Origin: Clostridiales bacterium
GTDB lineage: Bacteria > Bacillota > Clostridia > Saccharofermentanales > Saccharofermentanaceae
Assembly (NCBI GenBank): GCA_017962145.1
Contig: JAGCVX010000031.1
Coordinates: 1 to 45,769, forward strand
Direction: 5' to 3'
DNA length: 45,769 bases
Part shown: piece by piece, positions 35,507 to 43,265 of the stretch
Layout: each line of letters opens with the position of its first letter
How positions within the stretch are numbered: the first letter of the stretch is position 1
Position numbers and translations under genes: made by a program
Notes under the pieces: generated by a model
Told to the model about the DNA's origin: nothing
What the model saw: the letters and a program-made list of their open reading frames with translations, nothing else
The model's database searches: none

Positions 35507-35535
35507 GGTGCTCTCGCACCGAAATCAGTATATCA
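35507..35535 (-). promoter_or_regulatory. pgi promoter and 5'-end hairpin
   Basis: On the minus strand TGATATACT (TGn plus TATACT, -10 at 35527-35532) predicts transcription start near 35520. The first transcribed bases form the hairpin GGTGC-GAGA-GCACC (35507-35520), then TAATTTTTTC. A hairpin at the very 5' end can stabilise mRNA; the U-run also allows weak attenuation. Confidence 0.55.
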
Positions 35536-35669
35536 CTTTTATGGCAAAATGGACGCTTTGAAACGCAGAAAAAGCATCAGAATTCATTAAGAAAATCGTT
35601 TTTTCGGACAATTTTCAGATTATGTCAAGAAAAAATGGAAATCGAAATCGGTTGCGTCAAAAAAGCAGG

Positions 35670-36221
35670 TCATCTGTCTTCGGAGATCAGACGGACGATC
35701 TCGATATACGTTTCCGCGGTCGCGCTTTTCCATCTCTTACATGTGCGCTCGGCCACTTCTTCGGAAGGTGCCTGCCAGACCAGAGAAAATGTCGTGGCAC
35801 CCTTTTCGATCAGTTTCAAAGTCACTTCCCAGGTGCCTTCATCGTTTGGAAGATAATCCGCGTACACCGTTTCCGACTCGCTGGATTCGTGACGCCAGGA
35901 TCTGGAAGCGGAACTTAAGTAGGCACGGATCCCCGCCGGAACCGACGGCAGAAGACGTGTGAGGATCTCTCTTCCCTCCGGGGTAATATCACAGGAAAGG
36001 ACGGTCTTTCCGGAAGCATCTTTACGCAGTTCTCCCTTTCTTTCGGCCTCGGTCATCAGGTGCTTTTCGAGAAGCTCTTTTTTCGCCTGAGAAAACAGGA
36101 AATAATCCATATAGAGCGACTCGACCGCGCAGTCCATCAGCTGGGACGACGGGATACTGTTCACCTTCGAAAGAATATAGAGAATGATGATCTTCGCATT
36201 TGGCAGATCGGTATTGGCCAT
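35670..36221 (-). CDS. DUF4364 family winged-helix regulator
   Basis: 183 residues. The N-terminal ~80 residues match DUF4364: AKIIILYILSKVNSIPSSQL, LYMDYFLFSQAKKELLEKHL and ITPEGREILTRLL form a winged helix. The C-terminal half (YADYLPNDEGTWEVTLKLIE) is a small beta-rich domain. Widespread in Clostridia, the family is a predicted transcription regulator with unknown targets. AAAGGAG lies 7 bases before ATG 36221 and a TATAAT stands at 36253-36258. It is a single gene between pgi and the HD protein. Confidence 0.88.
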   Translation of the reverse strand: MANTDLPNAKIIILYILSKVNSIPSSQLMDCAVESLYMDYFLFSQAKKELLEKHLMTEAERKGELRKDASGKTVLSCDITPEGREILTRLLPSVPAGIRAYLSSASRSWRHESSESETVYADYLPNDEGTWEVTLKLIEKGATTFSLVWQAPSEEVAERTCKRWKSATAETYIEIVRLISEDR

Positions 36222-36252
36222 GAAGACGCTCCTTTAAAACGTGATACGGATT

Positions 36253-36258
36253 ATTATA
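36253..36258 (-). promoter_or_regulatory. -10 element of the DUF4364 gene
   Basis: Perfect TATAAT on the minus strand, 31 bases upstream of ATG 36221. A weak TTTAGA lies about 16 bases before it. Confidence 0.45.
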
Positions 36259-36291
36259 CGACGAATCGGAAATTTCTAAAAGAAGGACCGC

Positions 36292-36906
36292 TTACTCTTT
36301 CAGCCAGCCCTTTTCCACACCGCGGTCAAGGTTTTTCATGATCCACGCGTAGACTTCCGGCATGAATTCCTTGATGATGTGGGCGCGTTCTTCGACCTGC
36401 GCACGGACTGCACCGCCATCGCGCCAGGTGTGCCCCTCGGTCAGTGTGTTATGCAGAAGCGGCTGGGTGCGGTCAAGGCACGCCGCATATTTTGCATCTA
36501 CGGTCTCCATCGCGTCAAATTCTTCCCATAGCGCACGAAGTTCGGCACCCTGCTCCGGCGGGAGCTGGGAATAGAGCTTATCCGCCGCGGCGGCTTCCCG
36601 CTCGGCCTTGCTCTCATTTCCCTTTACATCGTAGGCGAAAGTATCACCGGCATAGATCTCGATGAGATCATGCACGACCAGCATCTTGATGGCGCGCTCA
36701 ACGTCCGGTTCTTCGACACAGTATTCCTTGAAAAGAAGTGCCATAACGGCGATGTGCCAGGAATGCTCCGCGTCATTTTCATGACGGACGCCGGAGATCA
36801 GAAGTGTACGACGGTACACCTCCGTCATCTTATCGATCTCCGCGGTAAACTTCAGTTGCTGATCCAGACGCGGATTGCCGGAACTTAAGAAATCTTCAAT
36901 ACCCAT
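36292..36906 (-). CDS. HD-domain phosphohydrolase, YfbR/HDDC2-like 5'-nucleotidase
   Basis: 204 residues. Metal-binding HD residues are H48 (EHSWH, 47-51) and H79-D80 (VVHDLIEIYAGD); the later aspartate of the HD domain probably lies in AACLDRTQPLL. Proteins with this pattern (YfbR, HDDC2) hydrolyse deoxynucleoside 5'-monophosphates. An AAGGAAAAGAG tract precedes ATG 36906. It lies 30 bases downstream of a small zinc-ribbon protein gene and may be co-transcribed. Substrate cannot be determined from sequence. Confidence 0.87.
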   Translation of the reverse strand: MGIEDFLSSGNPRLDQQLKFTAEIDKMTEVYRRTLLISGVRHENDAEHSWHIAVMALLFKEYCVEEPDVERAIKMLVVHDLIEIYAGDTFAYDVKGNESKAEREAAAADKLYSQLPPEQGAELRALWEEFDAMETVDAKYAACLDRTQPLLHNTLTEGHTWRDGGAVRAQVEERAHIIKEFMPEVYAWIMKNLDRGVEKGWLKE

Positions 36907-36936
36907 TTTCTTTGCTCTTTTCCTTTTTTCGATTGA

Positions 36937-37254
36937 TTACTTGGCCAGAGAAACACCGACGACGATGCCGACCACGATCAGGACGATCACGATGCATAGC
37001 GCGACCAGTTTGATGATCGCCGTCTGTTTCGGCGTCGCACGGAATCGCTCCGGATGCTTCTGGTCCCACTCCTCGATCTGACGCTTCATCATCTCGGCAT
37101 TGCCTTTTCTTTCCTCTTCGGCGATGCGCTCGTCGCGCTCTTTCTTTTCCAGGATCTCCTGGTTTCCTGCCGGGGAACTTCCACAATGCGGGCACGTGCC
37201 CTTCAATGAATTATATTCTGTACCGCAATACTCGCAATGAATGATCATACTCAT
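36937..37254 (-). CDS. Small zinc-ribbon, single-TM protein
   Basis: 105 residues. An N-terminal zinc ribbon has CEYCG (7-11) and CPHCG (21-25). A highly charged helical region (EKKERDERIAEEERKGN) follows, then one C-terminal membrane helix (about 80-104, IIKLVALCIVIVLIVVGI), so the ribbon faces the cytoplasm as a tail-anchored protein. GGAGG stands 3 bases before ATG 37254 and 9 before a second in-frame ATG at 37248; the second may be the real start. A TATAAT is at 37277-37282. Function unknown; it resembles the zinc-ribbon/TM design of the protein at 17960-18745 but with no extracytoplasmic domain. Confidence 0.8.
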   Translation of the reverse strand: MSMIIHCEYCGTEYNSLKGTCPHCGSSPAGNQEILEKKERDERIAEEERKGNAEMMKRQIEEWDQKHPERFRATPKQTAIIKLVALCIVIVLIVVGIVVGVSLAK

Positions 37255-37335
37255 TCCCCTCCTTCAAACTAAGTATATTATACACGAACTGCAGGATTTT
37301 CTTTCCCTGGATAGTACCAGATCATGCAACAGTCC

Positions 37336-37364
37336 TTGTTTCTTTTTCGTCAATTGTGTATAAA
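37336..37364 (+). promoter_or_regulatory. Promoter of the lipoprotein gene
   Basis: TTGTTT (37336-37341), a 17-base spacer and TATAAA (37359-37364) on the plus strand, 39 bases before ATG 37404. It forms a divergent pair with the promoter of the small zinc-ribbon gene. Confidence 0.6.
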
Positions 37365-37403
37365 GCAAGTAAGATACATGTTCAAGTCGTAAGGAGATCG
37401 AAG

Positions 37404-38132
37404 ATGAATACTTTACATAACAATACGAAAAAAGCCGCAATTCTTGGCATGGCCGTATGTCTGATCGCCTCTTTATTCTCCGGCTGCCTCAGCCCCATGG
37501 AGAGCGCGGCTCAGAAAAAATGGGTCAAGAAGCTCAGCAAGGTCTTCGATGACGATAAGTTTGAATATGTAGGTCCCGGCTCGAGTACTCCTTTCGGAGT
37601 AAATTCACGTGTCGCACGAGTCAAATCAAAAGAGTATCCGGACGCCGAGATCATCGTCAGGAAAAACAACGATGGCGAACTGGTGACAAACTATAACTAC
37701 ATCCGTTATCAGGAAGACGTGCAAGAGTACGTCGAAGAGTATTTCGACGGAGCATTTGACTGCGAAGACTATGAAATCGAATTAAAGTTAACTGACCCGG
37801 TCACACCGATCGAAGATATTTCCAAAAAAGAATTCATCAAAGATTATCTGAGATTTAACCGGATCAACGTGATCATCTATAAAGAAGATGGTAACTTTCA
37901 GGACGATGAAGAGATCCGGGATATACTCATCGACGTCGTAAAAGACAGAGATGAAGCATGCTGTATCACGCTCTACTGCTGCACAGAAGAAACCGACGCA
38001 CATACCAGAGGAAAAGAATGTGAATGCTTCTATACTCTGACCATGAATAAGAAGAACACGATCAATTCACTTATCGTCTCAAGAAACGGCGGAAAAGAAA
38101 GAACCGTTCTTCTGGAAGATGAAAAAGTGTGA
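37404..38132 (+). CDS. Predicted lipoprotein of unknown function
   Basis: 242 residues from ATG 37404, with AAGGAG seven bases upstream; a longer frame to 37356 would begin within the -10 box. A Lys-rich N-terminus, a hydrophobic stretch (AAILGMAVCLIASLF) and the lipobox-like FSGC point to signal peptidase II cleavage and lipid anchoring, though Phe at -3 is not ideal. The mature part is acidic, with ITLYCCTEETDA and several cysteines, and no recognised domain. It ends 6 bases from the convergent NarL-type regulator, and no shared function is evident. Confidence 0.78.
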   Translation: MNTLHNNTKKAAILGMAVCLIASLFSGCLSPMESAAQKKWVKKLSKVFDDDKFEYVGPGSSTPFGVNSRVARVKSKEYPDAEIIVRKNNDGELVTNYNYIRYQEDVQEYVEEYFDGAFDCEDYEIELKLTDPVTPIEDISKKEFIKDYLRFNRINVIIYKEDGNFQDDEEIRDILIDVVKDRDEACCITLYCCTEETDAHTRGKECECFYTLTMNKKNTINSLIVSRNGGKERTVLLEDEKV

Positions 38133-38138
38133 CGAGTC

Positions 38139-38774
38139 TTACTTTTTGCCCGTGATGTAATACACCGCCAGCGCCGTTCTATGAGAAAGGCCTTCCTTGG
38201 CAAGGATCGATGTGATGTAGTTTTTCACCGTGCCTTCCGAGATAAAAAGCTTGCTCGCGATCTCTTTGTTGGAAAGACCGTCGGCAACTGCGCGCACGAT
38301 CTCGAGTTCACGCTCGGTATACCCGCTTTCGTCAAAGCCCTTTCCGGCGTTCATCGTGACCGCGGACTTGCTGATCGACTCCAGAAGATTTTCATCCATG
38401 ACACCGGTACCGTTATAGACAGACTTGATCATCTGCTTTAGATGCTCCGGAGTATGGTTCTTGATCAGATACCCCTTCGCTCCGTTCGCCAGTGCCTTTC
38501 TAACCAGATCGTCATCGTCGAACGTGGTCAGGATCAGAACTTTTCCGAGATCTTTTTCTACGATCTCGGCGGTGGCTTCGATGCCGTCCATCACCGGCAT
38601 CTGGATATCCATGAGGAATACATCCGGCTTGCTCTTTTCTGCGATCTCGATCGCTTCTCTACCGTTTGCGGCACAGCCGAGCACCTCAAAATCGTCATCC
38701 ACGTCGAGGATGATCTTCATGCCGTCTCTTACAAAATCACTATCGTCTGCGATGATGACTTTGATCTTATCCAT
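38139..38774 (-). CDS. NarL/LuxR-family response regulator
   Basis: 211 residues. Receiver domain with acidic pocket D10-D11 (IADDS), phospho-acceptor D56 (FLMDIQMPVMDG) and conserved Lys in GAKGYLIKN; C-terminal LuxR helix-turn-helix YTERELEIVRAVADGLSNKEIA...SEGTVKNYI. It is the DNA-binding partner of the kinase gene 2 bases upstream. GGAGG precedes ATG 38774. The LiaSR/DesKR-type pair lies just downstream of an ABC-2 exporter operon on the same strand, which suggests envelope or drug stress control, unproven. Confidence 0.93.
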   Translation of the reverse strand: MDKIKVIIADDSDFVRDGMKIILDVDDDFEVLGCAANGREAIEIAEKSKPDVFLMDIQMPVMDGIEATAEIVEKDLGKVLILTTFDDDDLVRKALANGAKGYLIKNHTPEHLKQMIKSVYNGTGVMDENLLESISKSAVTMNAGKGFDESGYTERELEIVRAVADGLSNKEIASKLFISEGTVKNYITSILAKEGLSHRTALAVYYITGKK

Positions 38775-38776
38775 TT

Positions 38777-39913
38777 TTATTCCTCCTTCATCGGCAGCAG
38801 CATCGTCACGGTAAAGCCCGGCATACTCTCAAACGAGATGGTGCCGTTACATTCACGCACTCTCTGGCGCATGCCCGAGATGCCCATGCCGTCTTTCACT
38901 TCCGAACAGCCGATCCCGTCGTCTGCGATACTGACGCGCACGCGCTGCGCCATGACCACAAGCCCGATATCGATTCGGCTGCATTTACTGTATTTCATCG
39001 AATTGGATACCGCTTCAAATGCATTATCCAGAATGACTTCCCATATCTTATCGGGGATCTGCGCCGTATCTCCTTCTGTCGTAAGCTCTGTCTGTACACC
39101 CTTGTTGTTGCAGTCTTCACAGAGCTTATAAAGCTGCAGCATCGCAAGCTGCCTTTTCTCCGGACGTTCTTTTCGAAGGATCCCGCGGATCTCGTCCATG
39201 CCGCCGCGAAGCTGGTCGATGACCGCCTGGATGATCGTCTCGGATTTCTCCGGATCTTTCTTCAAAAGGACCTTGGCCGCCTCAAGCTGATACACGGATC
39301 CGTTGATGTTATGACCGAGCTTGTCGTGAAGTGTCTGCGACAGCGAAGCGCGCTGCTCGAGGATCTGGTTTTCGGCCATCATCATATTCTTTCTCTGTTC
39401 CATCTTCGCCGCATATTCCTTCTGCTGCATGTCGCGTTTGAGGTTCTGCTCGTTGATGGTATCTTCCATCATCTGTTTCTTGTAGGAACGGATAACGAAG
39501 TTGTGCTGGATATATATGACGGCCGTTAATGCGATGGCGATGAATCGTGTTACTACGGAGATCGGACTCGGGATCGCCGCGCCAAGGATCGGGATCAGAT
39601 AGATCTTCGGATCGACGGCATCAAAAAGCGAAAGAAAATCGTAGAGGATCACAAAGCCCAGAAGGAGAAATCCCGTCTCACCCAGAACCATCAGCACGAT
39701 ATAAAAGGCCGCAGCCAGAAGGAGGCAGAGGAACTTATACTTTTTCTTTCCCACTTCGAAGGCACCCATCGCAGAAAGATAAAGCGAGAACAGAAGGAGC
39801 ACCCACGCCGAGACCTCCTCGCCGTTTGCTCTCTCGATAAAACCATATGCGCCGAAAGTGAACATCAGCAAAAGACGCACCAGCACAAAATAATGATTCT
39901 TCAGTCGTTCCAA
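38777..39913 (-). CDS. HisKA_3-type sensor histidine kinase
   Basis: 378 residues from TTG 39913, with GAGGGG 5-6 bases upstream. About five N-terminal membrane helices (residues ~8-135) with little extracellular sequence, as in intramembrane-sensing or DesK-like kinases; a coiled coil (~143-190); phospho-acceptor H196 in TLHDKLGHN; and a GHKL ATPase with VILDNAFEAVSNSMKYS, IADDGIGC and GMGISGMRQR. The family signals to NarL-type regulators such as the adjacent 38139-38774 gene. The terminator at 39961-39991 separates it from the exporter genes, so it has its own promoter, perhaps TATTAT at 39948-39953. Confidence 0.92.
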   Translation of the reverse strand: MERLKNHYFVLVRLLLMFTFGAYGFIERANGEEVSAWVLLLFSLYLSAMGAFEVGKKKYKFLCLLLAAAFYIVLMVLGETGFLLLGFVILYDFLSLFDAVDPKIYLIPILGAAIPSPISVVTRFIAIALTAVIYIQHNFVIRSYKKQMMEDTINEQNLKRDMQQKEYAAKMEQRKNMMMAENQILEQRASLSQTLHDKLGHNINGSVYQLEAAKVLLKKDPEKSETIIQAVIDQLRGGMDEIRGILRKERPEKRQLAMLQLYKLCEDCNNKGVQTELTTEGDTAQIPDKIWEVILDNAFEAVSNSMKYSKCSRIDIGLVVMAQRVRVSIADDGIGCSEVKDGMGISGMRQRVRECNGTISFESMPGFTVTMLLPMKEE

Positions 39914-39960
39914 AAGCTTCCCCTCACTACGATCTATCCTACTTCACATAATAGCATATT

Positions 39961-39991
39961 AAGGGCAGGAAGTACGTCTTCCTGCCCTTTT
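39961..39991 (-). terminator. Strong hairpin terminator after the ABC exporter operon
   Basis: Arms AAGGGCAGGAAG (39961-39972) and CTTCCTGCCCTT (39978-39989) form a perfect 12-bp stem with a 5-base loop. On the minus strand it starts 25 bases after the permease stop and is followed by TTAATAT, a weak U-tract; on the plus strand TT follows. Confidence 0.75.
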
Positions 39992-40015
39992 CACACTCAA
40001 TAAAACACCAGATAT

Positions 40016-41266
40016 TCACTCCTCCGCATGGCGGAACTTCATACCGATCGAGCCCAGCGAGATCGAGATGACCATGTATGCCAGAAATACGCAAAGCAGC
40101 ATCGGGATAAATGTATTGTCGCCAACGAAGATCATCTCCGTTCCTTCGAGGAACCACTTCTGCGGCATGACCGCCGACAGTGCCTTTACCAGCGCACCGG
40201 TATCATCAAGCGGAAAATATGTACCTGCCAGAAGCGAAGACATCGACCAGATCGTAAATGCCATGATGTTGGCACTCATGACGTCACCCATGAGCACACC
40301 GAGGTCCAGGCTGATGGAACTGAAGATCATTCCCAGGAAGAACATCAGAAACAAAAGCTTTCCTCTTCCCATCCCGAATCGGTTCGCATCGAAGAAGAGT
40401 GTGCAGATGCCGAGGACCGCCGTGACCGAAGCGCAGGATACTACGCTGACAACAAGTTTTGCGAAGAAATATCCGAGTGAAGAAAGACCGGTAAGACGAA
40501 GTCTCGTCAGAACCTGATCGTGTTCTTCTTTGATGATGGTATGCGCGACAAATGTACCGCTCAAAACATAGGCCAGAGTCATGATCGCAAACGCATAGCC
40601 CATGGAGGATTTCTGATCCTGCTGCTGATCTGTAAGACGGCGGCTGTTCTTTCCGGAAAGGATACTGATCTCCTTTTCCGGCATCATCTCTTCACGGGTA
40701 CGAAGAAGGTTTGTGGCCCCCTCGATGCCGGCCTGGTTTTGCGCGGTCCGGATCCTTCCGAGAAGAATCTTGACGTCGTTTTCGAAAAGGTCGTATCTTT
40801 CATCGTCGGACATCACGTACAGCGTCATGGCATCTTCGAATCTTCCTTCAAAAACCATCTTTTCAAAATCGCGAGTCAGGAACATCGCTGCACCCATGCG
40901 GTCATTTTCGGCGTCATCTTTGATCTGCGCATCGACCTGTTCTTTTGTAATATCCGGGGTCTTGATCCGTACTACGATAAATGCACCGCTGCCCGCAAGT
41001 TTTTCTAAAAGATAATCACTGCCGTCACTTTCTGATGCATCAAAAACCTTGATGACAAATGCACCATCGTTGTTGTAGTACACGACTTTTTTCCCGATAC
41101 TTTCATGCTCGACCACTTCTCTTACAAGCTCATAGGAGTGGGCGCCCATCGCGCCGTTCTGCATACCCAGGATCAGGCTGCTGATGACCGGGATGAGAAC
41201 GAGAAAAAACAGAAAAGACTTGTTGCGGAATAGAAGTTTAATGCTGGAACAAATCAGGGTGATCAT
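40016..41266 (-). CDS. ABC-2 type exporter permease (second)
   Basis: 416 residues. An N-terminal helix (~13-31) is followed by a ~200-residue extracytoplasmic domain, then five C-terminal helices, the ABC-2 (YhaP/DrrB-like) plan. The ABC-2 core includes LAYVLSGTFVAHTIIKEEHD, LTRLRLTGLSSLGYFFAKLV and the terminal AVMPQKWFLEGTEMIF segment. Its ATG overlaps the preceding permease stop by 4 bases. With the 41263-42345 permease and the ATPase at 42367-43119 it forms a likely heterodimeric exporter for a peptide, drug or lipid; the substrate cannot be read from sequence. Confidence 0.88.
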   Translation of the reverse strand: MITLICSSIKLLFRNKSFLFFLVLIPVISSLILGMQNGAMGAHSYELVREVVEHESIGKKVVYYNNDGAFVIKVFDASESDGSDYLLEKLAGSGAFIVVRIKTPDITKEQVDAQIKDDAENDRMGAAMFLTRDFEKMVFEGRFEDAMTLYVMSDDERYDLFENDVKILLGRIRTAQNQAGIEGATNLLRTREEMMPEKEISILSGKNSRRLTDQQQDQKSSMGYAFAIMTLAYVLSGTFVAHTIIKEEHDQVLTRLRLTGLSSLGYFFAKLVVSVVSCASVTAVLGICTLFFDANRFGMGRGKLLFLMFFLGMIFSSISLDLGVLMGDVMSANIMAFTIWSMSSLLAGTYFPLDDTGALVKALSAVMPQKWFLEGTEMIFVGDNTFIPMLLCVFLAYMVISISLGSIGMKFRHAEE

Positions 41267-42345
41267 GCTCTTCCCCTCCTTTTCATTTTCATGATGGCGA
41301 TGGCCAGAAGTGAGCAGCCCACAGCAAGACCGCCACAGTACAGGATCGCGCTCAGGTAATAGTCGGATCTTCCCATCGAAGCCAGTTCGACCATGGAACG
41401 GTTACAGTGATAGATCGGCGACAGGAGCTTGATGATCTTCGGATGATCGGCAAACATGTATGTTTCAAAAGATCCGCCGAAGAATCCCCAGATCCACACG
41501 AGCGCAAAGATGACCACGATCGTACCGATGACATTATCCGTGATACTGTGAACCATCAGGCTCAGCGCTACCGCTGCCGGGATCATGACCAGAAGAAGTC
41601 CCACTACAATCAGCGGATTCCCCCAGTGCACACCAAAAGATGCCGTCGAAAGAAGGATGGCGATCCCGATATCCACGATCACGACCAGAGAAATCGGAAG
41701 GAGTTTTCCCAAGTAGATCTGTGTGTCCGAAAGGTTCGATACCTGAAATCTCTTTCCGATGCCGTACTTTTTCTCATTGGAAAGAAGCGCGGCGGCACCG
41801 GCAAAGGCGCACCAGGCAAAATAAAGGACATATACCATACCGTAATAATCTCTGGAATCTACTGCCGGTACAAACTCCGGATGCTCAACGGACAGCTTCA
41901 CGGTTTCTTCCGAAGAGGCATTTCCCGTGGCTGCATCCATCGCCTGATCGACGAATTCCGAAAGGAAGTATTCGAGCGTCATGCCTTCCACTTTCTGATC
42001 TTCCGTACGGTACACGGTATATCCCGAAGAGCCGAACGTAACAAAGCCGCCCAGATCATTTTCCCGGATCGTTTCTTCCGGCTCATCGCCCGAAAAAGGA
42101 AGGAACCGGATCCCGGCGGAAAGCCCTGTTTCTTTCAGCATCGCTTCGCCGTTTTTCCAAGGACTTCCCTCTTCGAAACTATATCCGCAGGAGAAGTTTT
42201 CGGCCTTTTCGTATTTGGCCATCAATGCGGAAAATGCACTGATCAGGACGGCCGATACGATGAGGGGACAAAGGATCAGCATGAAAGCATTGAGCCAGCT
42301 TCGCCCCATCAGTTTGAAGTTGTTTTTTATCATATAACGAATCAT
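41263..42345 (-). CDS. ABC-2 type exporter permease (first)
   Basis: 360 residues of the same ABC-2 plan: an N-terminal helix (~14-35), an extracytoplasmic domain (~40-160), then a cluster of helices from ~165 on, including VYVLYFAWCAFAGAAALLSN, KYGIGKRFQVSNLSDTQIYLG and TDNVIGTIVVIFALVWIWG. GAGG lies upstream of ATG 42345, 21 bases after the ATPase gene. It differs in sequence from the following permease, so the membrane part is presumably a heterodimer. Confidence 0.87.
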   Translation of the reverse strand: MIRYMIKNNFKLMGRSWLNAFMLILCPLIVSAVLISAFSALMAKYEKAENFSCGYSFEEGSPWKNGEAMLKETGLSAGIRFLPFSGDEPEETIRENDLGGFVTFGSSGYTVYRTEDQKVEGMTLEYFLSEFVDQAMDAATGNASSEETVKLSVEHPEFVPAVDSRDYYGMVYVLYFAWCAFAGAAALLSNEKKYGIGKRFQVSNLSDTQIYLGKLLPISLVVIVDIGIAILLSTASFGVHWGNPLIVVGLLLVMIPAAVALSLMVHSITDNVIGTIVVIFALVWIWGFFGGSFETYMFADHPKIIKLLSPIYHCNRSMVELASMGRSDYYLSAILYCGGLAVGCSLLAIAIMKMKRRGRA

Positions 42346-42366
42346 ATTCTTCGCCTCGTCTTTTCC

Positions 42367-43119
42367 TCAGATGTCTCTCAGTTTCTTACCCGTAAGCGTC
42401 AGGAACACTTCTTCGAGCGTGATCGTGGACGGATCTTCAACAACGAGTTTTTTCAGTTCCTCAGAGGTACCGGTCGCGATGATCTTTCCGTTATCCATGA
42501 TCGCGATACGCGTACAGATCGCTTCGACTTCTTCCATATAGTGAGACGTGTAGATGACGGTCGCGCCGTTCTGGTTGGATTTCTTGATGCGTTCGAGGAT
42601 AAAGTTTCTCGACTGCGGATCGATACCGACTGTCGGTTCATCGAAGATCAGAAGATCCGGGTGATGGCCGATGGCGCAGGCGATGTTCAGACGACGTTTC
42701 ATACCGCCCGAAAAATTCTTGGCATATTCGTTTTTGCGATCGAGAAGTCCGACATACTCGAGCGACTCATCGATACGCTCTTTCAGTTCTTTGCCCTTGA
42801 TGCCGTAAAGCGACGTAAAAAGCTCTACATTCTCCCAGGCTTTGAGTCTTCCGTGGATCGCAAGATCCTGCGGGATATATCCGAGTTTTTTACTCAGTTC
42901 TTTTCTGTTTTTGCGGAAATCCTTTCCGAAAAACTCGACACTTCCGAGAGTCGGACGCACGATGTTGCAGATCATGTTCATGGTGGTGGATTTACCGGCG
43001 CCGTTCGGTCCCAAAAGACCGAAGATCTCGCCCTTTTGAATCTCGATATTGAGATTGTCGACCACGACTTTGTTGCCGTACTTTTTTGTCAGATCCGTAA
43101 GTTTCAGAATCGTTTCCAT
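42367..43119 (-). CDS. ABC transporter ATP-binding protein
   Basis: 250 residues from ATG 43119 (GGAG nine bases upstream; the GTG nine bases further up overlaps the ribosome site). Motifs: Walker A GPNGAGKST, signature NFSGGMKRR, Walker B LLIFDEPTVGID, and switch histidine in YTSHYMEE. The LSGGMKRRL-type signature and the ABC-2 partners point to the DrrA/CcmA exporter class. First gene of a three-gene operon. A candidate promoter with a palindromic operator lies at 43188-43222. Confidence 0.95.
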   Translation of the reverse strand: METILKLTDLTKKYGNKVVVDNLNIEIQKGEIFGLLGPNGAGKSTTMNMICNIVRPTLGSVEFFGKDFRKNRKELSKKLGYIPQDLAIHGRLKAWENVELFTSLYGIKGKELKERIDESLEYVGLLDRKNEYAKNFSGGMKRRLNIACAIGHHPDLLIFDEPTVGIDPQSRNFILERIKKSNQNGATVIYTSHYMEEVEAICTRIAIMDNGKIIATGTSEELKKLVVEDPSTITLEEVFLTLTGKKLRDI

Positions 43120-43187
43120 AAGAATCACTCCGTAAAGAAAATGTGTTTTTCCGGTTTGCCGTACGCGTTTCCCACGCCTCGGTCTTC

Positions 43188-43222
43188 ACTGATATCAGCA
43201 TATCAGTCCATTTTCTATAGCA
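43188..43222 (-). promoter_or_regulatory. Exporter promoter with overlapping palindromic operator
   Basis: On the minus strand TGCTATAGA gives an extended -10 (43214-43222). Five to seven bases downstream lies a perfect dyad, ACTGATAT-4 bases-ATATCAGT (43188-43207), covering the predicted transcription start. Such placement suits a repressor. Confidence 0.6.
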
Positions 43223-43247
43223 GAAGTGAAAAAAGACAGGTTTTACG

Positions 43248-43265
43248 GTATGACTTTTGTCATAC
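43248..43265 (-). terminator. Hairpin at the end of the OmpR-type kinase gene
   Basis: GTATGAC (43248-43254), TTTT loop, GTCATAC (43259-43265): a perfect 7-bp stem that includes the kinase stop codon. No U-run follows directly (one starts ~13 bases later), so it may be a weak terminator, an mRNA end protector, or a second operator for the exporter. Confidence 0.4.

Noticed and set aside
38122..38147. AAAAAGT ... ACTTTTT dyad between the lipoprotein and NarL regulator genes as a bidirectional terminator
   Set aside because: The stem is almost wholly A-T with a 12-base loop. It may help termination but is too weak to call.
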